64,000 bases of DNA, from assembly GCA_963580455.1 (NCBI GenBank), contig OY756958.1, forward strand, positions 10,428,501-10,492,500, read 5' to 3'. Under the pieces are notes generated by a model. That model did not search any database and had not been told where the DNA came from. It worked only from the letters and a program-made list of their open reading frames with translations. Shown here piece after piece: positions 10,328-23,800 of this stretch. This stretch comes from Euonymus europaeus. Lineage: Eukaryota > Streptophyta > Magnoliopsida > Celastrales > Celastraceae. The first letter of the stretch is position 1. Each line of letters begins with the position of its first letter. Position numbers and translations under genes: made by a program.

Positions 10328-11767
10328 AAGCTTCCTAGATTATTTCGATGCCAAAAACCCAACTTTCTATGACAAAAGGAAAAAACCGTTTAAAGCTCCT
10401 CCATAGAGTGAGTTGAGCAACTTCGGACTATCAAAGTTGCTCGGTGTACACTTTTTGTTGTTCTTTTATGTCAAATTTTACGAGTATAAGCTTACTTAGA
10501 TTATTATGATGCCAAAACCCGAACTTTCTATGACAAATGGACAAAAACATTAAAAGCTCCTCCATAGAGAGAGTTGTGCAACTTCGGACTATCAAAATTG
10601 CTCGGTGTACACCTTTTATTGTTATTCTATGTCAAATTTTACGAGTATAAGCTTCCTAGATTATTTCGATGCCAAAACCCCAACTTTCTATGACAAAAGG
10701 ACAAAACCGTTTAATGCTCCTCCATAGAGTGAGTTGAGCAACTTCGGATTATCAAATTTGCTCGGTGTACACTTTTTATTGTTCTTCTATGTCAATTTTT
10801 ACGTGTATAAGTTTCCTAGATTATTTCGATTCCAAAACCCCAACTTTCTATGACAAATGGACAAAACCGTTTAAAGCTACTCCATAGAGAGAGTAAAGCA
10901 ACTTCGGACCATAAAAATTGCTCGGTGTACACTTTTTATTGTTCTTCTATGTCAAATTTTACGAGTATAAGCTTCCTGTATTATTTCGATGCCAAAACCC
11001 CAACTTTCTATGACAAATGAACAAAACCGTTTAAAGCTCCTCCATTGAGTGAGTTGAGCAACTTCGGACTATCAAAGTTGCTCGGTGTACACTTTTATTG
11101 TTCTTCTACGTCAAATTTTACGAGTATAAGCTTCCTAGATTATTTCGATTCCAAAACCCTAACTTTCTATGACAAATGGACAAAAACGTTAAAAGCTCCT
11201 CCATAGAGAGAGTTGTGCAACTTCGGACTATCAAAGTTGCTCGGTGTGCACTTTTTATTGTTCTTCTATGTCAAATTTTACGAGTATAAGCTTCCTAGAT
11301 TATTTCGATGCCAAAACCCCAACTTTCGATGACAAAAGGATAAAACCGTTTAAAGCTCCTCCATAGAGTGAGTTGAGCAACTTCGGACTATCAAAGTTGC
11401 TCGGTGTACACTTTTTATTGTTCTTCTATGTCAATTTTTACGAGTATAAGTTTCCTAGATTATTTCGATGCCAAAAACCCAACTTTATATGACAAAAAGA
11501 AAAAACCGTTTAAAGCTCCTCCATAGAGTGAGTTGAACAACTTCGGAATATCAAAGTTTCTCGGTGTACACTTTTTGATGTTCTTTTATGTCAAATTTTA
11601 CGAGTACAAGCTTCCTAGATTATTTCGATGCCAAAACCACAACTTTCTATGACAAATAGACAAAAACTTTTAAAGCTCCTCAATAGATAGAGTTGAGCAA
11701 CTTCAGAAAATAAAAGTTGCTCGGTGAATACTTTTTATTGTTCTTCTATGTCAAATTTTACGAGTAT

Positions 11768-12727
11768 AAGCTTCCTAGATTATTTCGATGCCAAAACCCC
11801 AACTTTCTATGACAAAAGGACAAAACCGTTTAATGCTCCTCCATAGAGTGAGTTGAGCAACTTCGGACTATCAAATTTGCTCGGTGTACACTTTTTATTG
11901 TTCTTCTATGTCAATTTTTACGAGGATAAGTTTCCTAGATTATTTCGATTCCAAAACACCAACTTTCTATGACAAATGGACAAAATCGTTTAAAGCTACT
12001 CCATAGAGAGAGTAAAGCAACTTCGGACCATAAAAGTTGCTCGGTGTACACTTTTTATTGTTCTTCTATGTCAAATTTTACGAGTATAAGCTTCCTGTAT
12101 TATTTCGATGCCAAAACCCCAACTTTCTATGACAAATGAACAAAACCGTTTAAAGCTCCTCCATTGAGTGAGTTGAGCAACTTCGGACTATCAAAGTTGC
12201 TCGGTGTACACTTTTTATTGTTATTCTATGTCAAATTTTACGAGTATAAGCTTCCTAGATTATTTCGATGCCAAAACCCCAACTTTCTATGACAAAAGGA
12301 CAAAACCGTTTAATGCTCCTCCAGAGAGTGAGTTGAGCAACTTCGAACTATTAAATTTGCTCGGTGTACACTTTTTATTGTTCTTCTATGTCAATTTTTA
12401 CGAGTATAAGTTTCGTAGATTATTTCGATTTCAAAACCCCAACTTTCTATGACAAATGGGCAAAACCGTTTAAAGCTACTCCATAGAGAGAGTAAAGCAA
12501 CTTCGGACCATAAAAATTGCTCGGTGTACACTTTTTATTGTTCTTCTATGTCAAATTTTACGAGTATAAGCTTCCTGTATTATTTCGATGCCAAAACCCC
12601 AACTTTCTATGACAAATGAACAAAACCGTTTAAAGCTCCTCCATTGAGTGAGTTGAGCAACTTCGGACTATCAAAGTTGCTCGGTGTACACTTTTTATTG
12701 TTTTTCTACGTCAAATTTTACGAGTAT
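11768..12727 (+). repeat. Three-monomer tandem duplication, 480-bp period
   Basis: Copies at 11768-12247 and 12248-12727 each contain TTTAATGCTCC, AAGTTTC and CTGTATT types in that order. The second copy has CCAGAGAGTGAG, TTCGAACTATTAAATTTG and AAGTTTCGTAG. A related duplication occurs at 16251-17210, and its second copy carries the same CCAGAGAGTGAG and TTCGAACTATTAAATT variants, so the two blocks share ancestry. Confidence 0.88.
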
Positions 12728-14006
12728 AAGCTTCCTAGATTATTTCGATTCCAAAACCCTAACTTTCTATGACAAATGGACAAAAACGTTAAAAGCTACT
12801 CCATAGAGAGAGTTGTGCAACTTCGGACTATCAAAGCTGCTCGGTGTGCACTTTTTATTGTTCTTCTATGTCAAATTTTACGAGTATAAGCTTCCTAGAT
12901 TATTTCGATGCCAAAACCCCAACTTTCGATGACAAAAGGATAAACCGTTTAAAGCTCCTCCATAGAGTGAGTTGAGCAACTTCGGACTATCAAAGTTGCT
13001 CGGTGTACACTTTTTATTGTTCTTCTATGTCAATTTTTACGAGTATAAGTTTCCTAGATTATTTCGATGCCAAAAACCCAACTTTATATGACAAAAAGAA
13101 AAAACCATTTAAAGCTCCTCCATAGAGTGAGTTGAACAACTTCGGAATATCAAAGTTTCTCGGTGTACACTTTTTGATGTTCTTTTATGTCAAATTTTAC
13201 GAGTACAAGCTTCCTAGATTATTTCGATGCCAAAACCCCAACTTTCTATGACAAATAGACAAAAACTTTTAAAGCTCCTCAATAGATAGAGTTGAGCAAC
13301 TTCAGAACATAAAAGTTGCTCAGTGTATACTTTTTATTGTTATTCTATATCAAATTTTACGAGTATAAGCATCCTAGATTATTTTGATGCCAAAACCGAA
13401 CTTTCTATCACAAATGGACAAAAACATTAAAAGCTCCTCCATAGAGAGAGTTGTGCGACTTCGGAATATCAAAGTTGCTCGAAGTACACTTTTTGATATT
13501 CTTTTATGTCAAATTTTACAAGTATAAGCTTCCTAGATTATTTCGATGCCAAAACCCCAACTTTCGATGACAAAACGATAAAACCGTTTAAAGCTCCTCC
13601 ATAGAGTGAGTTGAGCAACTTCGGACTATCAAAGTTGCTCGGTGTACACTTTTTGTTGTTCTTCTATTGTCAAATTTTACGAGTATAAGCTTCGTAGATT
13701 ATTTCGATGCCAAAACACCAACTATCAATGACAAATCGACAAAACCGTTAAAAGCTACTCCATAGAGAGAGTTGAGCAACTTCGGACCATAAAAGTTGCT
13801 CGGTGTACACTTCTTATTGTTATTCTATGTCAAATTTTACGAGTATTAGCTTCGTAGATTATTTCGATGCCAAAACCCCAACCTTCTATGACAAATGGAC
13901 AAAAACTTTTAAAGCTCCTCAATAGAGAGAGTTGAGCAACTTCAGAACACAAAAGTTGCTCGGTGTACACTTTTTATTGTTATTCTATATCAAATTTTAC
14001 GAGTAT

Positions 14007-14016
14007 AAGTTGCTCG
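14007..14016 (+). other. Hairpin-arm sequence at a monomer start
   Basis: The normal start AAGCTTCCTAGATT is replaced by AAGTTGCTCGATT, one base shorter. AAGTTGCTCG is exactly the right hairpin arm plus the next base from consensus 107-116. It may be a micro-conversion or template switch within the monomer, although a few point changes could also produce it. Confidence 0.7.
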
Positions 14017-14806
14017 ATTATTTCGATGCCAAAAACCCAACTTTCTATGACAAAAAGAAAAAACCGTTTAAAGCTCCTCCATAGAGTGAGTTGAGCAACT
14101 TCGGACTATCAAAGTTGCTCGGTGTACACTTTTTGTTGTTCTTCTATTGTCAAATTTTACGAGTATAAGCTTCCTAGATTATTTCGATGCAAAAACACCA
14201 ACTATCAATGACAAATCGACAAAACCGCTAAAAGCTACTCCATAGAGAGAGTTGAGCAACTTGGGACCATAAAAGTTGCTCGGTGTACACTTCTTATTGT
14301 TATTCTATGTCAAATTTTACGAGTATAAGCTTCCTAGATGATTTCGATGCCAAAACCCCAACCTTCTATGACAAATGGACAAAACCGTTTAAAGCTCCTC
14401 CATATAGTGAGTTGAGCAACTTCGGACTATCAAAGTTGCTCGTTGTACACTTTTTGATGTTCTTTTATGTCAAATTTTACGAGTATAAGCTTCCTAGATG
14501 ATCTCGATGCCAAAACCCCAACTTTCTATGACAAATAGACAAAAACTTTTAATGCTCCTCAATAGAGAGAGTTGAGCAACTTCAGAACATAAAAGTTGCT
14601 CGGTGTACACTTTTTATTGTTATTCTATATCAAATTTTACGAGTATAAGCTTCCTAGATTATTTCGATGCCAAAAACCCAACTTTCTATGACAAAAAGAA
14701 AAAACCGTTTAAAGCTCCTCCATAGAGTGAGTTGTGCAACTTCGGAATATCAAAGTTGCTCGGTGTACACTTTTTGATATTCTTTTATGTCAAATTTTAC
14801 GAGTAT

Positions 14807-15128
14807 AAGCTTCCTAGATTATTTCGATGTGAAAACACCAACTTTACAAGACAAATGGACAAAAACGTTAAAAGCTCCTCCATAGAGAGAGTTGAGCAAC
14901 TTCTAATCATCAAAGTCGCTCGGTATACAATTTTTATTGTTCTTCTTCTATGTCAAATTTTACGAGTATATGTTTTGTGGATTATTTTGATGCCAAAACC
15001 TGAACTTTCTATGTCAAATGGACAAAAACATTAAAAGCAACTCCATAGAGAGAGTTGTGCAACTTCGGACTATCAAAATTGCTCGGTGTACACTTTTTAT
15101 TGTTATTCTACGCAAATTTTACGAGTAT
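14807..15128 (+). repeat. Anchor monomer pair 4
   Basis: Two-unit structure as in the first pair. It has CTCGGTATACAATTTTT where other copies read CTCGGTATACACTTTTT. Confidence 0.92.
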
Positions 15129-16730
15129 AAGCTTCCTAGATTATTTCGATGCCAAAAACCCAACTTTCTATGACAAAAGGAAAAAACCGTTTAAAGCTCC
15201 TCCATAGAGTGAGTTGAGAAACTTCGGACTATCAAAGTTTCTCGGTGTACACTTTTTGTTGTTCTTTTATGTCAAATTTTACGAGTATAAGCTTACTTAG
15301 ATTATTATGATGCCAAAACCCGAACTTTTTATGACAAATGGACAAAAACATTAAAAGCTCCTCCATAGAGAGAGTTGTGCAACTTCGGAATAACAAAATT
15401 GCTCGGTGTACACCTTTTATTGTTATTCTATGTCAAATTTTACGAGTATAAGCTTCCTAGATTATTTCGATGCCAAAACCCCAACTTTCTATGACAAAAG
15501 GACAAAACCGTTTAATGATCCTCCATAGAGTGAGTTGAGCAACTTCGGATTATCAAATTTGCTCGGTGTACACTTTTTATTGTTCTTCTATGTCAATTTT
15601 TACGAGTATAAGTTTCCTAGATTATTTCGATTCCAAAACCCCAACTTTCTATGACAAATGGACAAAACCGTTTAAAGCTACTCCATAGAGAGAGTAAAGC
15701 AACTTCGGACCATAAAAGTTGCTCGGTGTACACTTTTTATTGTTCTTCTATGTCAAATTTTACGAGTATAAGCTTCCTGTATTATTTCGATGCCAAAACC
15801 CCAACTTTCTATGACAAATGAACAAAACCATTTAAAGCTCCTCCATTGAGTGAGTTGAGCAACTTCGGACCATCAAAGTTGCTCGGTGTACACTTTTTAT
15901 TGTTCTTCTACGTCAAATTTTACGAGTATAAGCTTCCTAGATTATTTCGATGCCAAAAACCCAACTTTCTATGACAAAAGGAAAAAACCGTTTAAAGCTC
16001 CTCCATAGAGTGAGTTGAGCAACTTCGGACTATCAAAGTTGCTCGGTGTACACTTTTTGTTGTTCTTTTATGTCAAATTTTACGAGTATAAGCTTACTTA
16101 GATTATTATGATGCCAAAACCCGAACTTTCTATGACAAATGGACAAAAACATTAAAAGCTCCTCCATAGAGAGAGTTGTGCAACTTCGGACTATAAAAAT
16201 TGCTCGGTGTACACTTTTTATTGTTATTCTATGTCAAATTTTACGAGTATAAGCTTCCTAGATTATTTCGATGCTAAAACCCCAACTTTCTATGACAAAA
16301 GGACAAAACCGTTTAATGCTCCTCCATAGAGTGAGTTGAGCAACTTCGGACTATCAAATTTGCTCGGTGTACACTTTTTATTGTTCTTCTATGTCAATTT
16401 TTACGAGTATAAGTTTCCTAGATTATTTCGATTCCAAAACCCCAACTTTCTATGACAAATGGACAAAATCGTTTAAAGCTACTCCATAGAGAGAGTAAAG
16501 CAACTTCGGACCATAAACGTTGCTCGGTGTACACTTTTTATTGTTCTTCTATGTCAAATTTTACGAGTATAAGCTTCCTGTATTATTTCGATGCCAAAAC
16601 CCCAACTTTCTATGACAAATGAACAAAACCGTTTAAAGCTCCTCCATTGAGTGAGTTGAGCAACTTCGGACTATCAAAGTTGCTCGGTGTACACTTTTTA
16701 TTGTTATTCTATGTCAAATTTTACGAGTAT
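15129..16730 (+). repeat. Five-monomer cassette in tandem duplicate
   Basis: The AAAAGGAAAAAACC, GCTTACTT, TTTAATG, AAGTTTCC and CTGTATT series runs from 15129 and starts again at 15931. Similar doubled cassettes begin near 20895, 36438 (first copy partial) and 50526. Single cassettes are seen at 3025, 5577, 10328, 44445 and 59170. Confidence 0.88.
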
Positions 16731-17210
16731 AAGCTTCCTAGATTATTTCGATGCCAAAACACCAACTTTCTATGACAAAATGACAAAACCGTTTAATGCT
16801 CCACCAGAGAGTGAGTTGAGCAACTTCGAACTATTAAATTTTCTCGGTGTACACTTTTTATTGTTCTTCTATGTCAATTTTTACGAGTATAAGTTTCCTA
16901 GATTATTTCGATTCCAAAACCCCAACTTTCTATGACAAATGGACAAAACCGTTTAAAGCTACTCCATAGAGAGAGTAAAGCAACTTCGGACCATAAAAAT
17001 TGCTCGGTGTACACTTTTTATTGTTCTTCTATGTCAAATTTTACGAGTATAAGCTTCCTATATTATTTCGATGCCAAAACCCCAACTTTCTATGACAAAT
17101 GAACAAAACCGTTTAACGCTCCTCCATTGAGTGAGTTGAGCAACTTCGGACTATCAAAGTTGCTCCGTGTACACTTTTTATTGTTCTTCTACGTCAAATT
17201 TTACGAGTAT
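16251..17210 (+). repeat. Three-monomer tandem duplication, 480-bp period (second block)
   Basis: Copies are 16251-16730 and 16731-17210, each with TTTAATG, AAGTTTCC and CTGTATT (TATATT in the second copy) types. The second copy has CACCAGAGAGTGAG and AAATTTTCTCGG, matching the unusual second copy at 12248-12727. Confidence 0.88.
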
Positions 17211-19131
17211 AAGCTTCCTAGATTATTTCGATTCCAAAACCCTAACTTTCTATGACAAATGGACAAAAACGTTAAAAGCTCCTCCATAGAGAGAGTTGTG
17301 CAACTTCGGACTATCAAAGTTGCTCGGTGTGCACTTTTTATTGTTCTTCTATGTCAAATTTTACGAGTATAAGCTTCCTAGATTATTTCGATGCCAAAAC
17401 CCCAACTTTCGATGCCAAAAGGATAAAACCGTTTAAAGCTCCTCCATAGAGTGAGTTGAGCAACTTCGGACTATCAAAGTTGCTCGGTGTACACTTTTTA
17501 TTGTTCTTCTATGTCAATTTTTACGAGTATAAGTTTCCTAGATTATTTCGATGCCAAAAACCCAACTTTATATGACAAAAAGAAAAAACCGTTTAAAGCT
17601 CCTCCATAGAGTGAGTTGAACAACTTCGGAATATCAAAGTTTCTCGGTGTACACTTTTTGATGTTCTTTTATGTCAAATTTTATGAGTACAAGCTTCCTA
17701 GATTATTTCGATGCCAAAACCCCAACTTTCTATGACAAATAGACAAAAACTTTTAAAGCTCCTCAATAGATAGAGTTGAGCAACTTCAGAACATAAAAGT
17801 TGCTCGGTGTATACTTTTTATTGTTATTCTATATCAAATTTTACGAGTATAAGCTTCCTGTATTATTTCGATGCCAAAATCGAACTTTCTATGACAAATG
17901 AACAAAACCGTTTAAAGCTCCTCCATTGAGTGAGTTGAGCAACTTCGGACTATCAAAGTTGCTCGGTGTACACTTTTTATTGTTCTTCTACGTCAAATTT
18001 TACGAGTATAAGCTTCCTAGATTATTTCGATGCCAAAAACCCAACTTTCTATGACAAAAGGAAAAAACCGTTTAAAGCTCCTCCATAGAGTGAGTTGAGC
18101 AACTTCGGACTATCAAAGTTGCTCGGTGTACACTTTTTATTGTTCTTTTATGTCAAATTTTACGAGTATAAGCTTACTTAGATTATTATGATGCCAAAAC
18201 CCGAACTTTCTATGACAAATGGACAAAAACATTAAAAGCTCCTCCATAGAGAGAGTTGTGCAACTTCGGACTATAAAAATTGCTCGGTGTACACTTTTTA
18301 TTGTTATTCTATGTCAAATTTTACGAGTATAAGCTTCCTAGATTATTTCGATGCCAAAACCCCAACTTTCTATGACAAAAGGACAAAACCGTTTAAAGCT
18401 CCTCCATAGAGTGAGTTGAGCAACTTCGGACTATCAAAGTTGCTCGGTGTACACTTTTTGTTGTTCTTCTATTGTCAAATTTTACGAGTATAAGCTTCGT
18501 AGATTATTTCGATGCCAAAACACCAACTATCAATGACAAATCGACAAAACCGTTAAAAGCTACTCCATAGAGAGAGTTGAGCAACTTGGGATCATAAAAG
18601 TTGCTCGGTGTACACTTCTTATTTTTATTCTATGTCAAATTTTACGAGTATAAGCTTCGTAGATTATTTCGATGCCAAAACCCCAACTTTCTATGATAAA
18701 TGGACAAAAACTTTTAAAGCTACTCAATAGAGAGAGTTGAGCAAGTTCAGAACATAAAAGTTGCTTGGTGTACACTTTTTATTGTTATTCTATATGAAAT
18801 TTTACGAGTATAAGATTCCTAAATTATTTCGATGCCAAAACCCCAACTTTATATGACAAAAAGAAAAACCGTTTAAAGCTCCTCCATAGAGTGAGTTGAA
18901 CAACTTCGGAATATCAAAGTTTCTCGGTGTACACTTTTTGATGTTCTTCTATTGTCAAATATTACGAGTATAAGCTTCGTAGATTATTTCGATGCCAAAA
19001 CACCAACTATCAATGACAAATCGACAAAACCGTTAAAAGCTACTCCATAGAGAGAGTTGAGCAACTTCGGACCATAAAAGTTGCTCGGTGTACACTTCTT
19101 ATTGTTATTCTATGTCAAATTTTACGAGTAT

Positions 19132-20093
19132 TAGCTTCGTAGATTATTTCGATGCCAAAACCCCAACCTTCTATGACAAATGGACAAAAACTTTTAAAGC
19201 TCCTCAATAGAGAGAGTTGAGCAACTTCAGAACACAAAAGTTGCTCGGTGTACACTTTTTGATATTCTTTTATGTTAAATTTTACGAGTATAAGTTTCCT
19301 AGATTATTTCGATGCCAAAACCCCAACTTTCGATGACAAAAGGATAAAACCGTTTAAAGCTCCTCCATAGAGTGAGTTGAGCAACTTCGGACTATCAAAG
19401 TTGCTCGGTGTACTCTTTTTGTTGTTCTTCTATTGTCAAATTTTACGAGTATAAGCTTCGTAGATTATTTCGATGCCAAAACACCAACTATCAATGACAA
19501 ATCGACAAAACCGTTAAAAGCTACTCCATAGAGAGAGTTGAGCAACTTCGGACCATAAAAGTTGCTCGGTGTACACTTCTTATTGTTATTCTATGTCAAA
19601 TTTTACGAGTATTAGCTTCGTAGATTATTTCGATGCCAAAACCCCAACCTTCTATGACAAATGGACAAAAACTTTTAAAGCTCCTCAATAGAGAGAGTTG
19701 AGCAACTTCAGAACACAAAAGTTGCTCGGTGTACACTTTTTGATATTCTTTTATGTTAAATTTTACGAGTATAAGTTTCCTAGATTATTTCGATGCCAAA
19801 ACCCCAACTTTCGATGACAAAAGGATAAAACCGTTTAAAGCTCCTCCATAGAGTGAGTTGAGCAACTTCGGACTATCAAAGTTGCTCGGTGTACTCTTTT
19901 TGTTGTTCTTCTATTGTCAAATTTTACGAGTATAAGCTTCGTAGATTATTTCGATGCCAAAACACCAACTATCAATGACAAATCGACAAAACCGTTAAAA
20001 GCTACTCCATAGAGAGAGTTGAGCAACTTGGGACCATAAAAGTTGCTCGGTGTACACTTCTTATTGTTATTCTATGTCAAATTTTACGAGTAT
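19132..20093 (+). repeat. Three-monomer tandem duplication, 481-bp period
   Basis: Copies 19132-19612 and 19613-20093 share the private variants GTACTCTTTTTG, TTTTATGTTAAATTTTACG before AAGTTTCC, and TTCAGAACACAAAAG, all 481 bp apart. The second copy differs by CTTGGGACC in place of CTTCGGACC near 20027. A third, partial copy starts at 20094. The high identity points to a recent event. Confidence 0.9.
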
Positions 20094-20572
20094 TAGCTTC
20101 GTAGATTATTTCAATGCCAAAACCCCAACCTTCTATGACAAATGGACAAAAACTTTTAAAGCTCCTCAATAGAGAGAGTTGAGCAACTTCAGAACACAAA
20201 ATTTGCTCGGTGTACACTTCTTATTGTTATTCTATGTCAAATTTTACGAGTATAAGCTTCCTAGATGATTTCGATGCCAAAACCCCAACCTTCTATGACA
20301 AATGGACAAAACCATTTAAAGCTCCTCCATATAGTGAGTTGAGCAACTTCGGAATATCAAAGTTGCTCGGTGTACACTTTTTGTTGTTCTTTTATGTCAA
20401 ATTTTACGAGTATAAGCTTCCTAGATTATTTTGATGCCAAAACCGAACTTTCTATGACAAATGGACAAAAACATTAAAAGCTCCTCCATAGAGAGAGTTG
20501 TGCGACTTCGGAATATCAAAGTTGCTCGAAGTACACTTTTTGATATTCTTTTATGTCAAATTTTACGAGTAT

Positions 20573-20894
20573 AAGCTTCCTAGATTATTTCGATGTGAAA
20601 ACACCAACTTTACAAGACAAATGGACAAAAACGTTAAAAGCTCCTCCATAGAGAGAGTTGAGCAACTTCTAATCATCAAAGTCGCTCGGTATACACTTTT
20701 TATTGTTCTTCTTCTATGTCAAATTTTACGAGTATATGTTTTGTGGATTATTTTGATGCCAAAACCTGAACTTTCTATGTCAAATGGACAAAAACATTAA
20801 AAGCAACTCCATAGAGAGAGTTGTGCAACTTCGGACTATCAAAATTGCTCGGTGTACACTTTTTATTGTTATTCTACGCAAATTTTACGAGTAT
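20573..20894 (+). repeat. Anchor monomer pair 5
   Basis: GATGTGAAAACACC, ACTTCTAATCATCAAAGTCG and TTCTTCTTCTATG, then ATGTTTTGTGGATT and TTCTACGCAAATTTTACG. No private variant noted. Confidence 0.92.
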
Positions 20895-23800
20895 AAGCTT
20901 CCTAGATTATTTCGATGCCAAAAACCCAACTTTCTATGACGAAAGGAAAAAACCGTTTAAAGCTCCTCCATAGAGTGAGTTGAGCAACTTCGGACTATCA
21001 AAGTTGCTCGGTGTACACTTTTTGTTGTTCTTTTATGTCAAATTTTACGAGTATAAGCTTACTTAGATTATTATGATGCCAAAACCCGAACTTTCTATGA
21101 CAAATGGACAAAAACATTAAAAGCTCCTCCATAGAGAGAGTTGTGCAACTTCGGACTATCAAAATTGCTCGGTGTACACCTTTTATTGTTATTCTATGTC
21201 AAATTTTACGAGTATAAGCTTCCTAGATTATTTCGATGCCAAAACCCCAACTTTCTATGACAAAAGGACAAAACCGTTTAATGCTCCTCCATAGAGTGAG
21301 TTGAGCAACTTCGGATTATCAAATTTGCTCGGTGTACACTTTTTATTGTTCTTCTATGTCAATTTTTACGAGTATAAGTTTCCTAGATTATTTCGATTCC
21401 AAAACCCCAACTTTCTATGACAAATGGACAAAACCGTTTAAAGCTACTCCATAGAGAGAGTAAAGCAACTTCGGACCATAAAAGTTGCTCGGTGTACACT
21501 TTTTATTGTTCTCCTATGTCAAATTTTACGAGTATAAGCTTCCTGTATTATTTCGATGCCAAAACCCCAACTTTCTATGACAAATGAACAAAACCGTTTA
21601 AAGCTCCTCCGTTCAGTGAGTTGAGCAACTTCGGACTATCAAAGTTGCTCGGTGTACACTTTTTATTGTTCTTCTACGTCAAATTTTACGAGTATAAGCT
21701 TCCTAGATTATTTCGATGCCAAAAACCCAACTTTCTATGACAAAAGGAAAAAACCGTTTAAAGCTCCTCCATAGAGTGAGTTGAGCAACTTCGGACTATC
21801 AATGTTGCTCGGTGTACACTTTTTGTTGTTCTTTTATGTCAAATTTTACGAGTATAAGCTTACTTAGATTATTATGATGCCAAAACCCGAACTTTCTATG
21901 ACAAATGGACAAAAACATTAAAAGCTCCTCCATAGAGAGAGTTGTGCAACTTCGGACTATAAAAATTGCTCGGTGTACACTTTTTATTGTTATTCTATGT
22001 CAAATTTTACGAGTATAAGCTTCCTAGATTATTTCGATGCCAAAACCCCAACTTTCTATGACAAAAGGACAAAACCGTTTAATGCTCCTCCATAGAGTGA
22101 GTTGAGCAACTTCGGACTATCAAATTTGCTCGGTGTACACTTTTTATTGTTCTTCTATGTCAATTTTTACGAGTATAAGTTTCCTAGATTATTTCGATTC
22201 CAAAACCTCAACTTTCTATGACAAATGGACAAAATCGTTTAAAGCTACTCCATAGAGAGAGTAAAGCAACTTCGGACCATAAAAGTTGCTCGGTGTACAC
22301 TTTTTATTGTTCTTCTATGTCAAATTTTACGAGTATAAGCTTCCTGTATTATTTCGATGCCAAAACCCCAACTTTCTATGACAAATGAACAAAACCGTTT
22401 AAAGCACCCCCATTGAGTGTGTTGAGCAACTTCGGACTATCAAAGTTGCTCGGTGTACACTTTTTATTGTTCTTCTACGTCAAATTTTACGAGTATAAGC
22501 TTCCTAGATTATTTCGATTCCAAAACCCTAACTTTATATGACAAATAGAAAAAACCGTTTAAAGCACCTCCATAGAGTGAGTTGAGCAACTTCGGAATAT
22601 CAAAGTTGCTCGATGTACACTTTTTGTTGTTCTTTTATGTCAAATTTTACGAGTATAAGCATCCTGGATTATTTGGATGCCAAAACCGAACTTTCTATGA
22701 CAAATCGACAAAACCGTTAAAAGCTACTCCATAGAGAGAGTTGAGCAACTTGGGACCATAAAAGTTGCTCGGTGTACACTTCTTATTGTTATTCTATGTC
22801 AAATTTTACGAGTATTAGCTTCATAGATTATTTCGATGCCAAAACCCCAACCTTCTACGACAAATGGACAAAAACTTTTAAAGCTCCTCAATAGAGAGAG
22901 TTGAGCAACTTCAGAACACAAAAGTTGCTCGGTGTACACTTTTTATTGTTATTCTATATCAAATTTTACGAGTATAAGCATCCTAGATTATTTCGATGCC
23001 AAAAACTCAACTTTCTATGACAAAAAGAAAAAACCGTTTAAAGCTCCTCCATAGAGTGAGTTGAGCAACTTCGGACTATCAAAGTTGCTCGGTGTACACT
23101 TTTTGTTGTTCTTCTATTGTCAAATTTTACGAGTATAAGCTTCGTAGATTATTTCGATGCCAAAACACCAACTATCAATGACAAATCGACAAAACCGTTA
23201 AAAGCTACTCCATAGAGAGAGTTGAGCAACTTGGGACCATAAAAGTTGCTCGTTGTACACTTCTTATTGTTATTCTATGTCAAATTTTACGAGTATTAGC
23301 TTTGTTGATTATTTCGATGCCAAAACCCCAACCTTCTATGACAAATTGACAAAAACTTTTAAAGCTCCTCAATATAGAGAGTTCAGCAACTTCAGAACAC
23401 AAAAGTTGCTCGGTGTACACTTTTTATTGTTATTCTATATCAAATTTTACGAGTATAAGCTTCCTAGATTATTTCGATGCCAAAAACCCAACTTTCTATG
23501 ACAAAAAGAAAAAACCGTTTAAAGCTCCTCCATAGAGTGACTTGAGCAACATCGGACTATCAAAGTTGCTCGGTGTACACTTTTTGTTTTTCTTCTATTG
23601 TCAAATTTTACGAGTATAAGCTTCCTAGATTATTTCGATGCAAAAACACCAACTATCAATGACAAATCGACAAAACCGTTAAAAGCTACTCCATAGAGAG
23701 AGTTGAGCAACTTGGGACCATAAAAGTTGCTCGGTGTACACTTCTTATTGTTATTCTATGTCAAATTTTACGAGTATAAGCTTCTTAGATGATTTCGATG

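Larger units (their letters stand above)
10006..14806 (+). repeat. Anchor segment 4 (30 monomers, 4801 bp)
   Basis: The anchor pair is followed by the cassette from 10328 and the ATTCCAAAACCCTAAC type near 11130. A three-monomer duplication lies at 11768-12727. Then come types with TATATGACAAAAAG and CTCAATAGATAGAG, GTGCGACTT, TCGATGACAAAACG, GCTTCGTAG, a hybrid start at 14007, GCAAAAACACC, AGATGATTTCG near 14327 and AGATGATCTCG near 14487. No gene is seen. Confidence 0.9.
14807..20572 (+). repeat. Anchor segment 5 (36 monomers, 5766 bp)
   Basis: The anchor pair is followed by the cassette twice in a row (15129-15930 and 15931-16730). The three-monomer duplication at 16251-17210 overlaps the second cassette. 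Types with TATATGACAAAAAG, CTCAATAGATAG and GCTTCGTAG follow, then a near-exact three-monomer duplication at 19132-20093 and an AGATGATTTCG type near 20254. No gene is seen. Confidence 0.9.
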
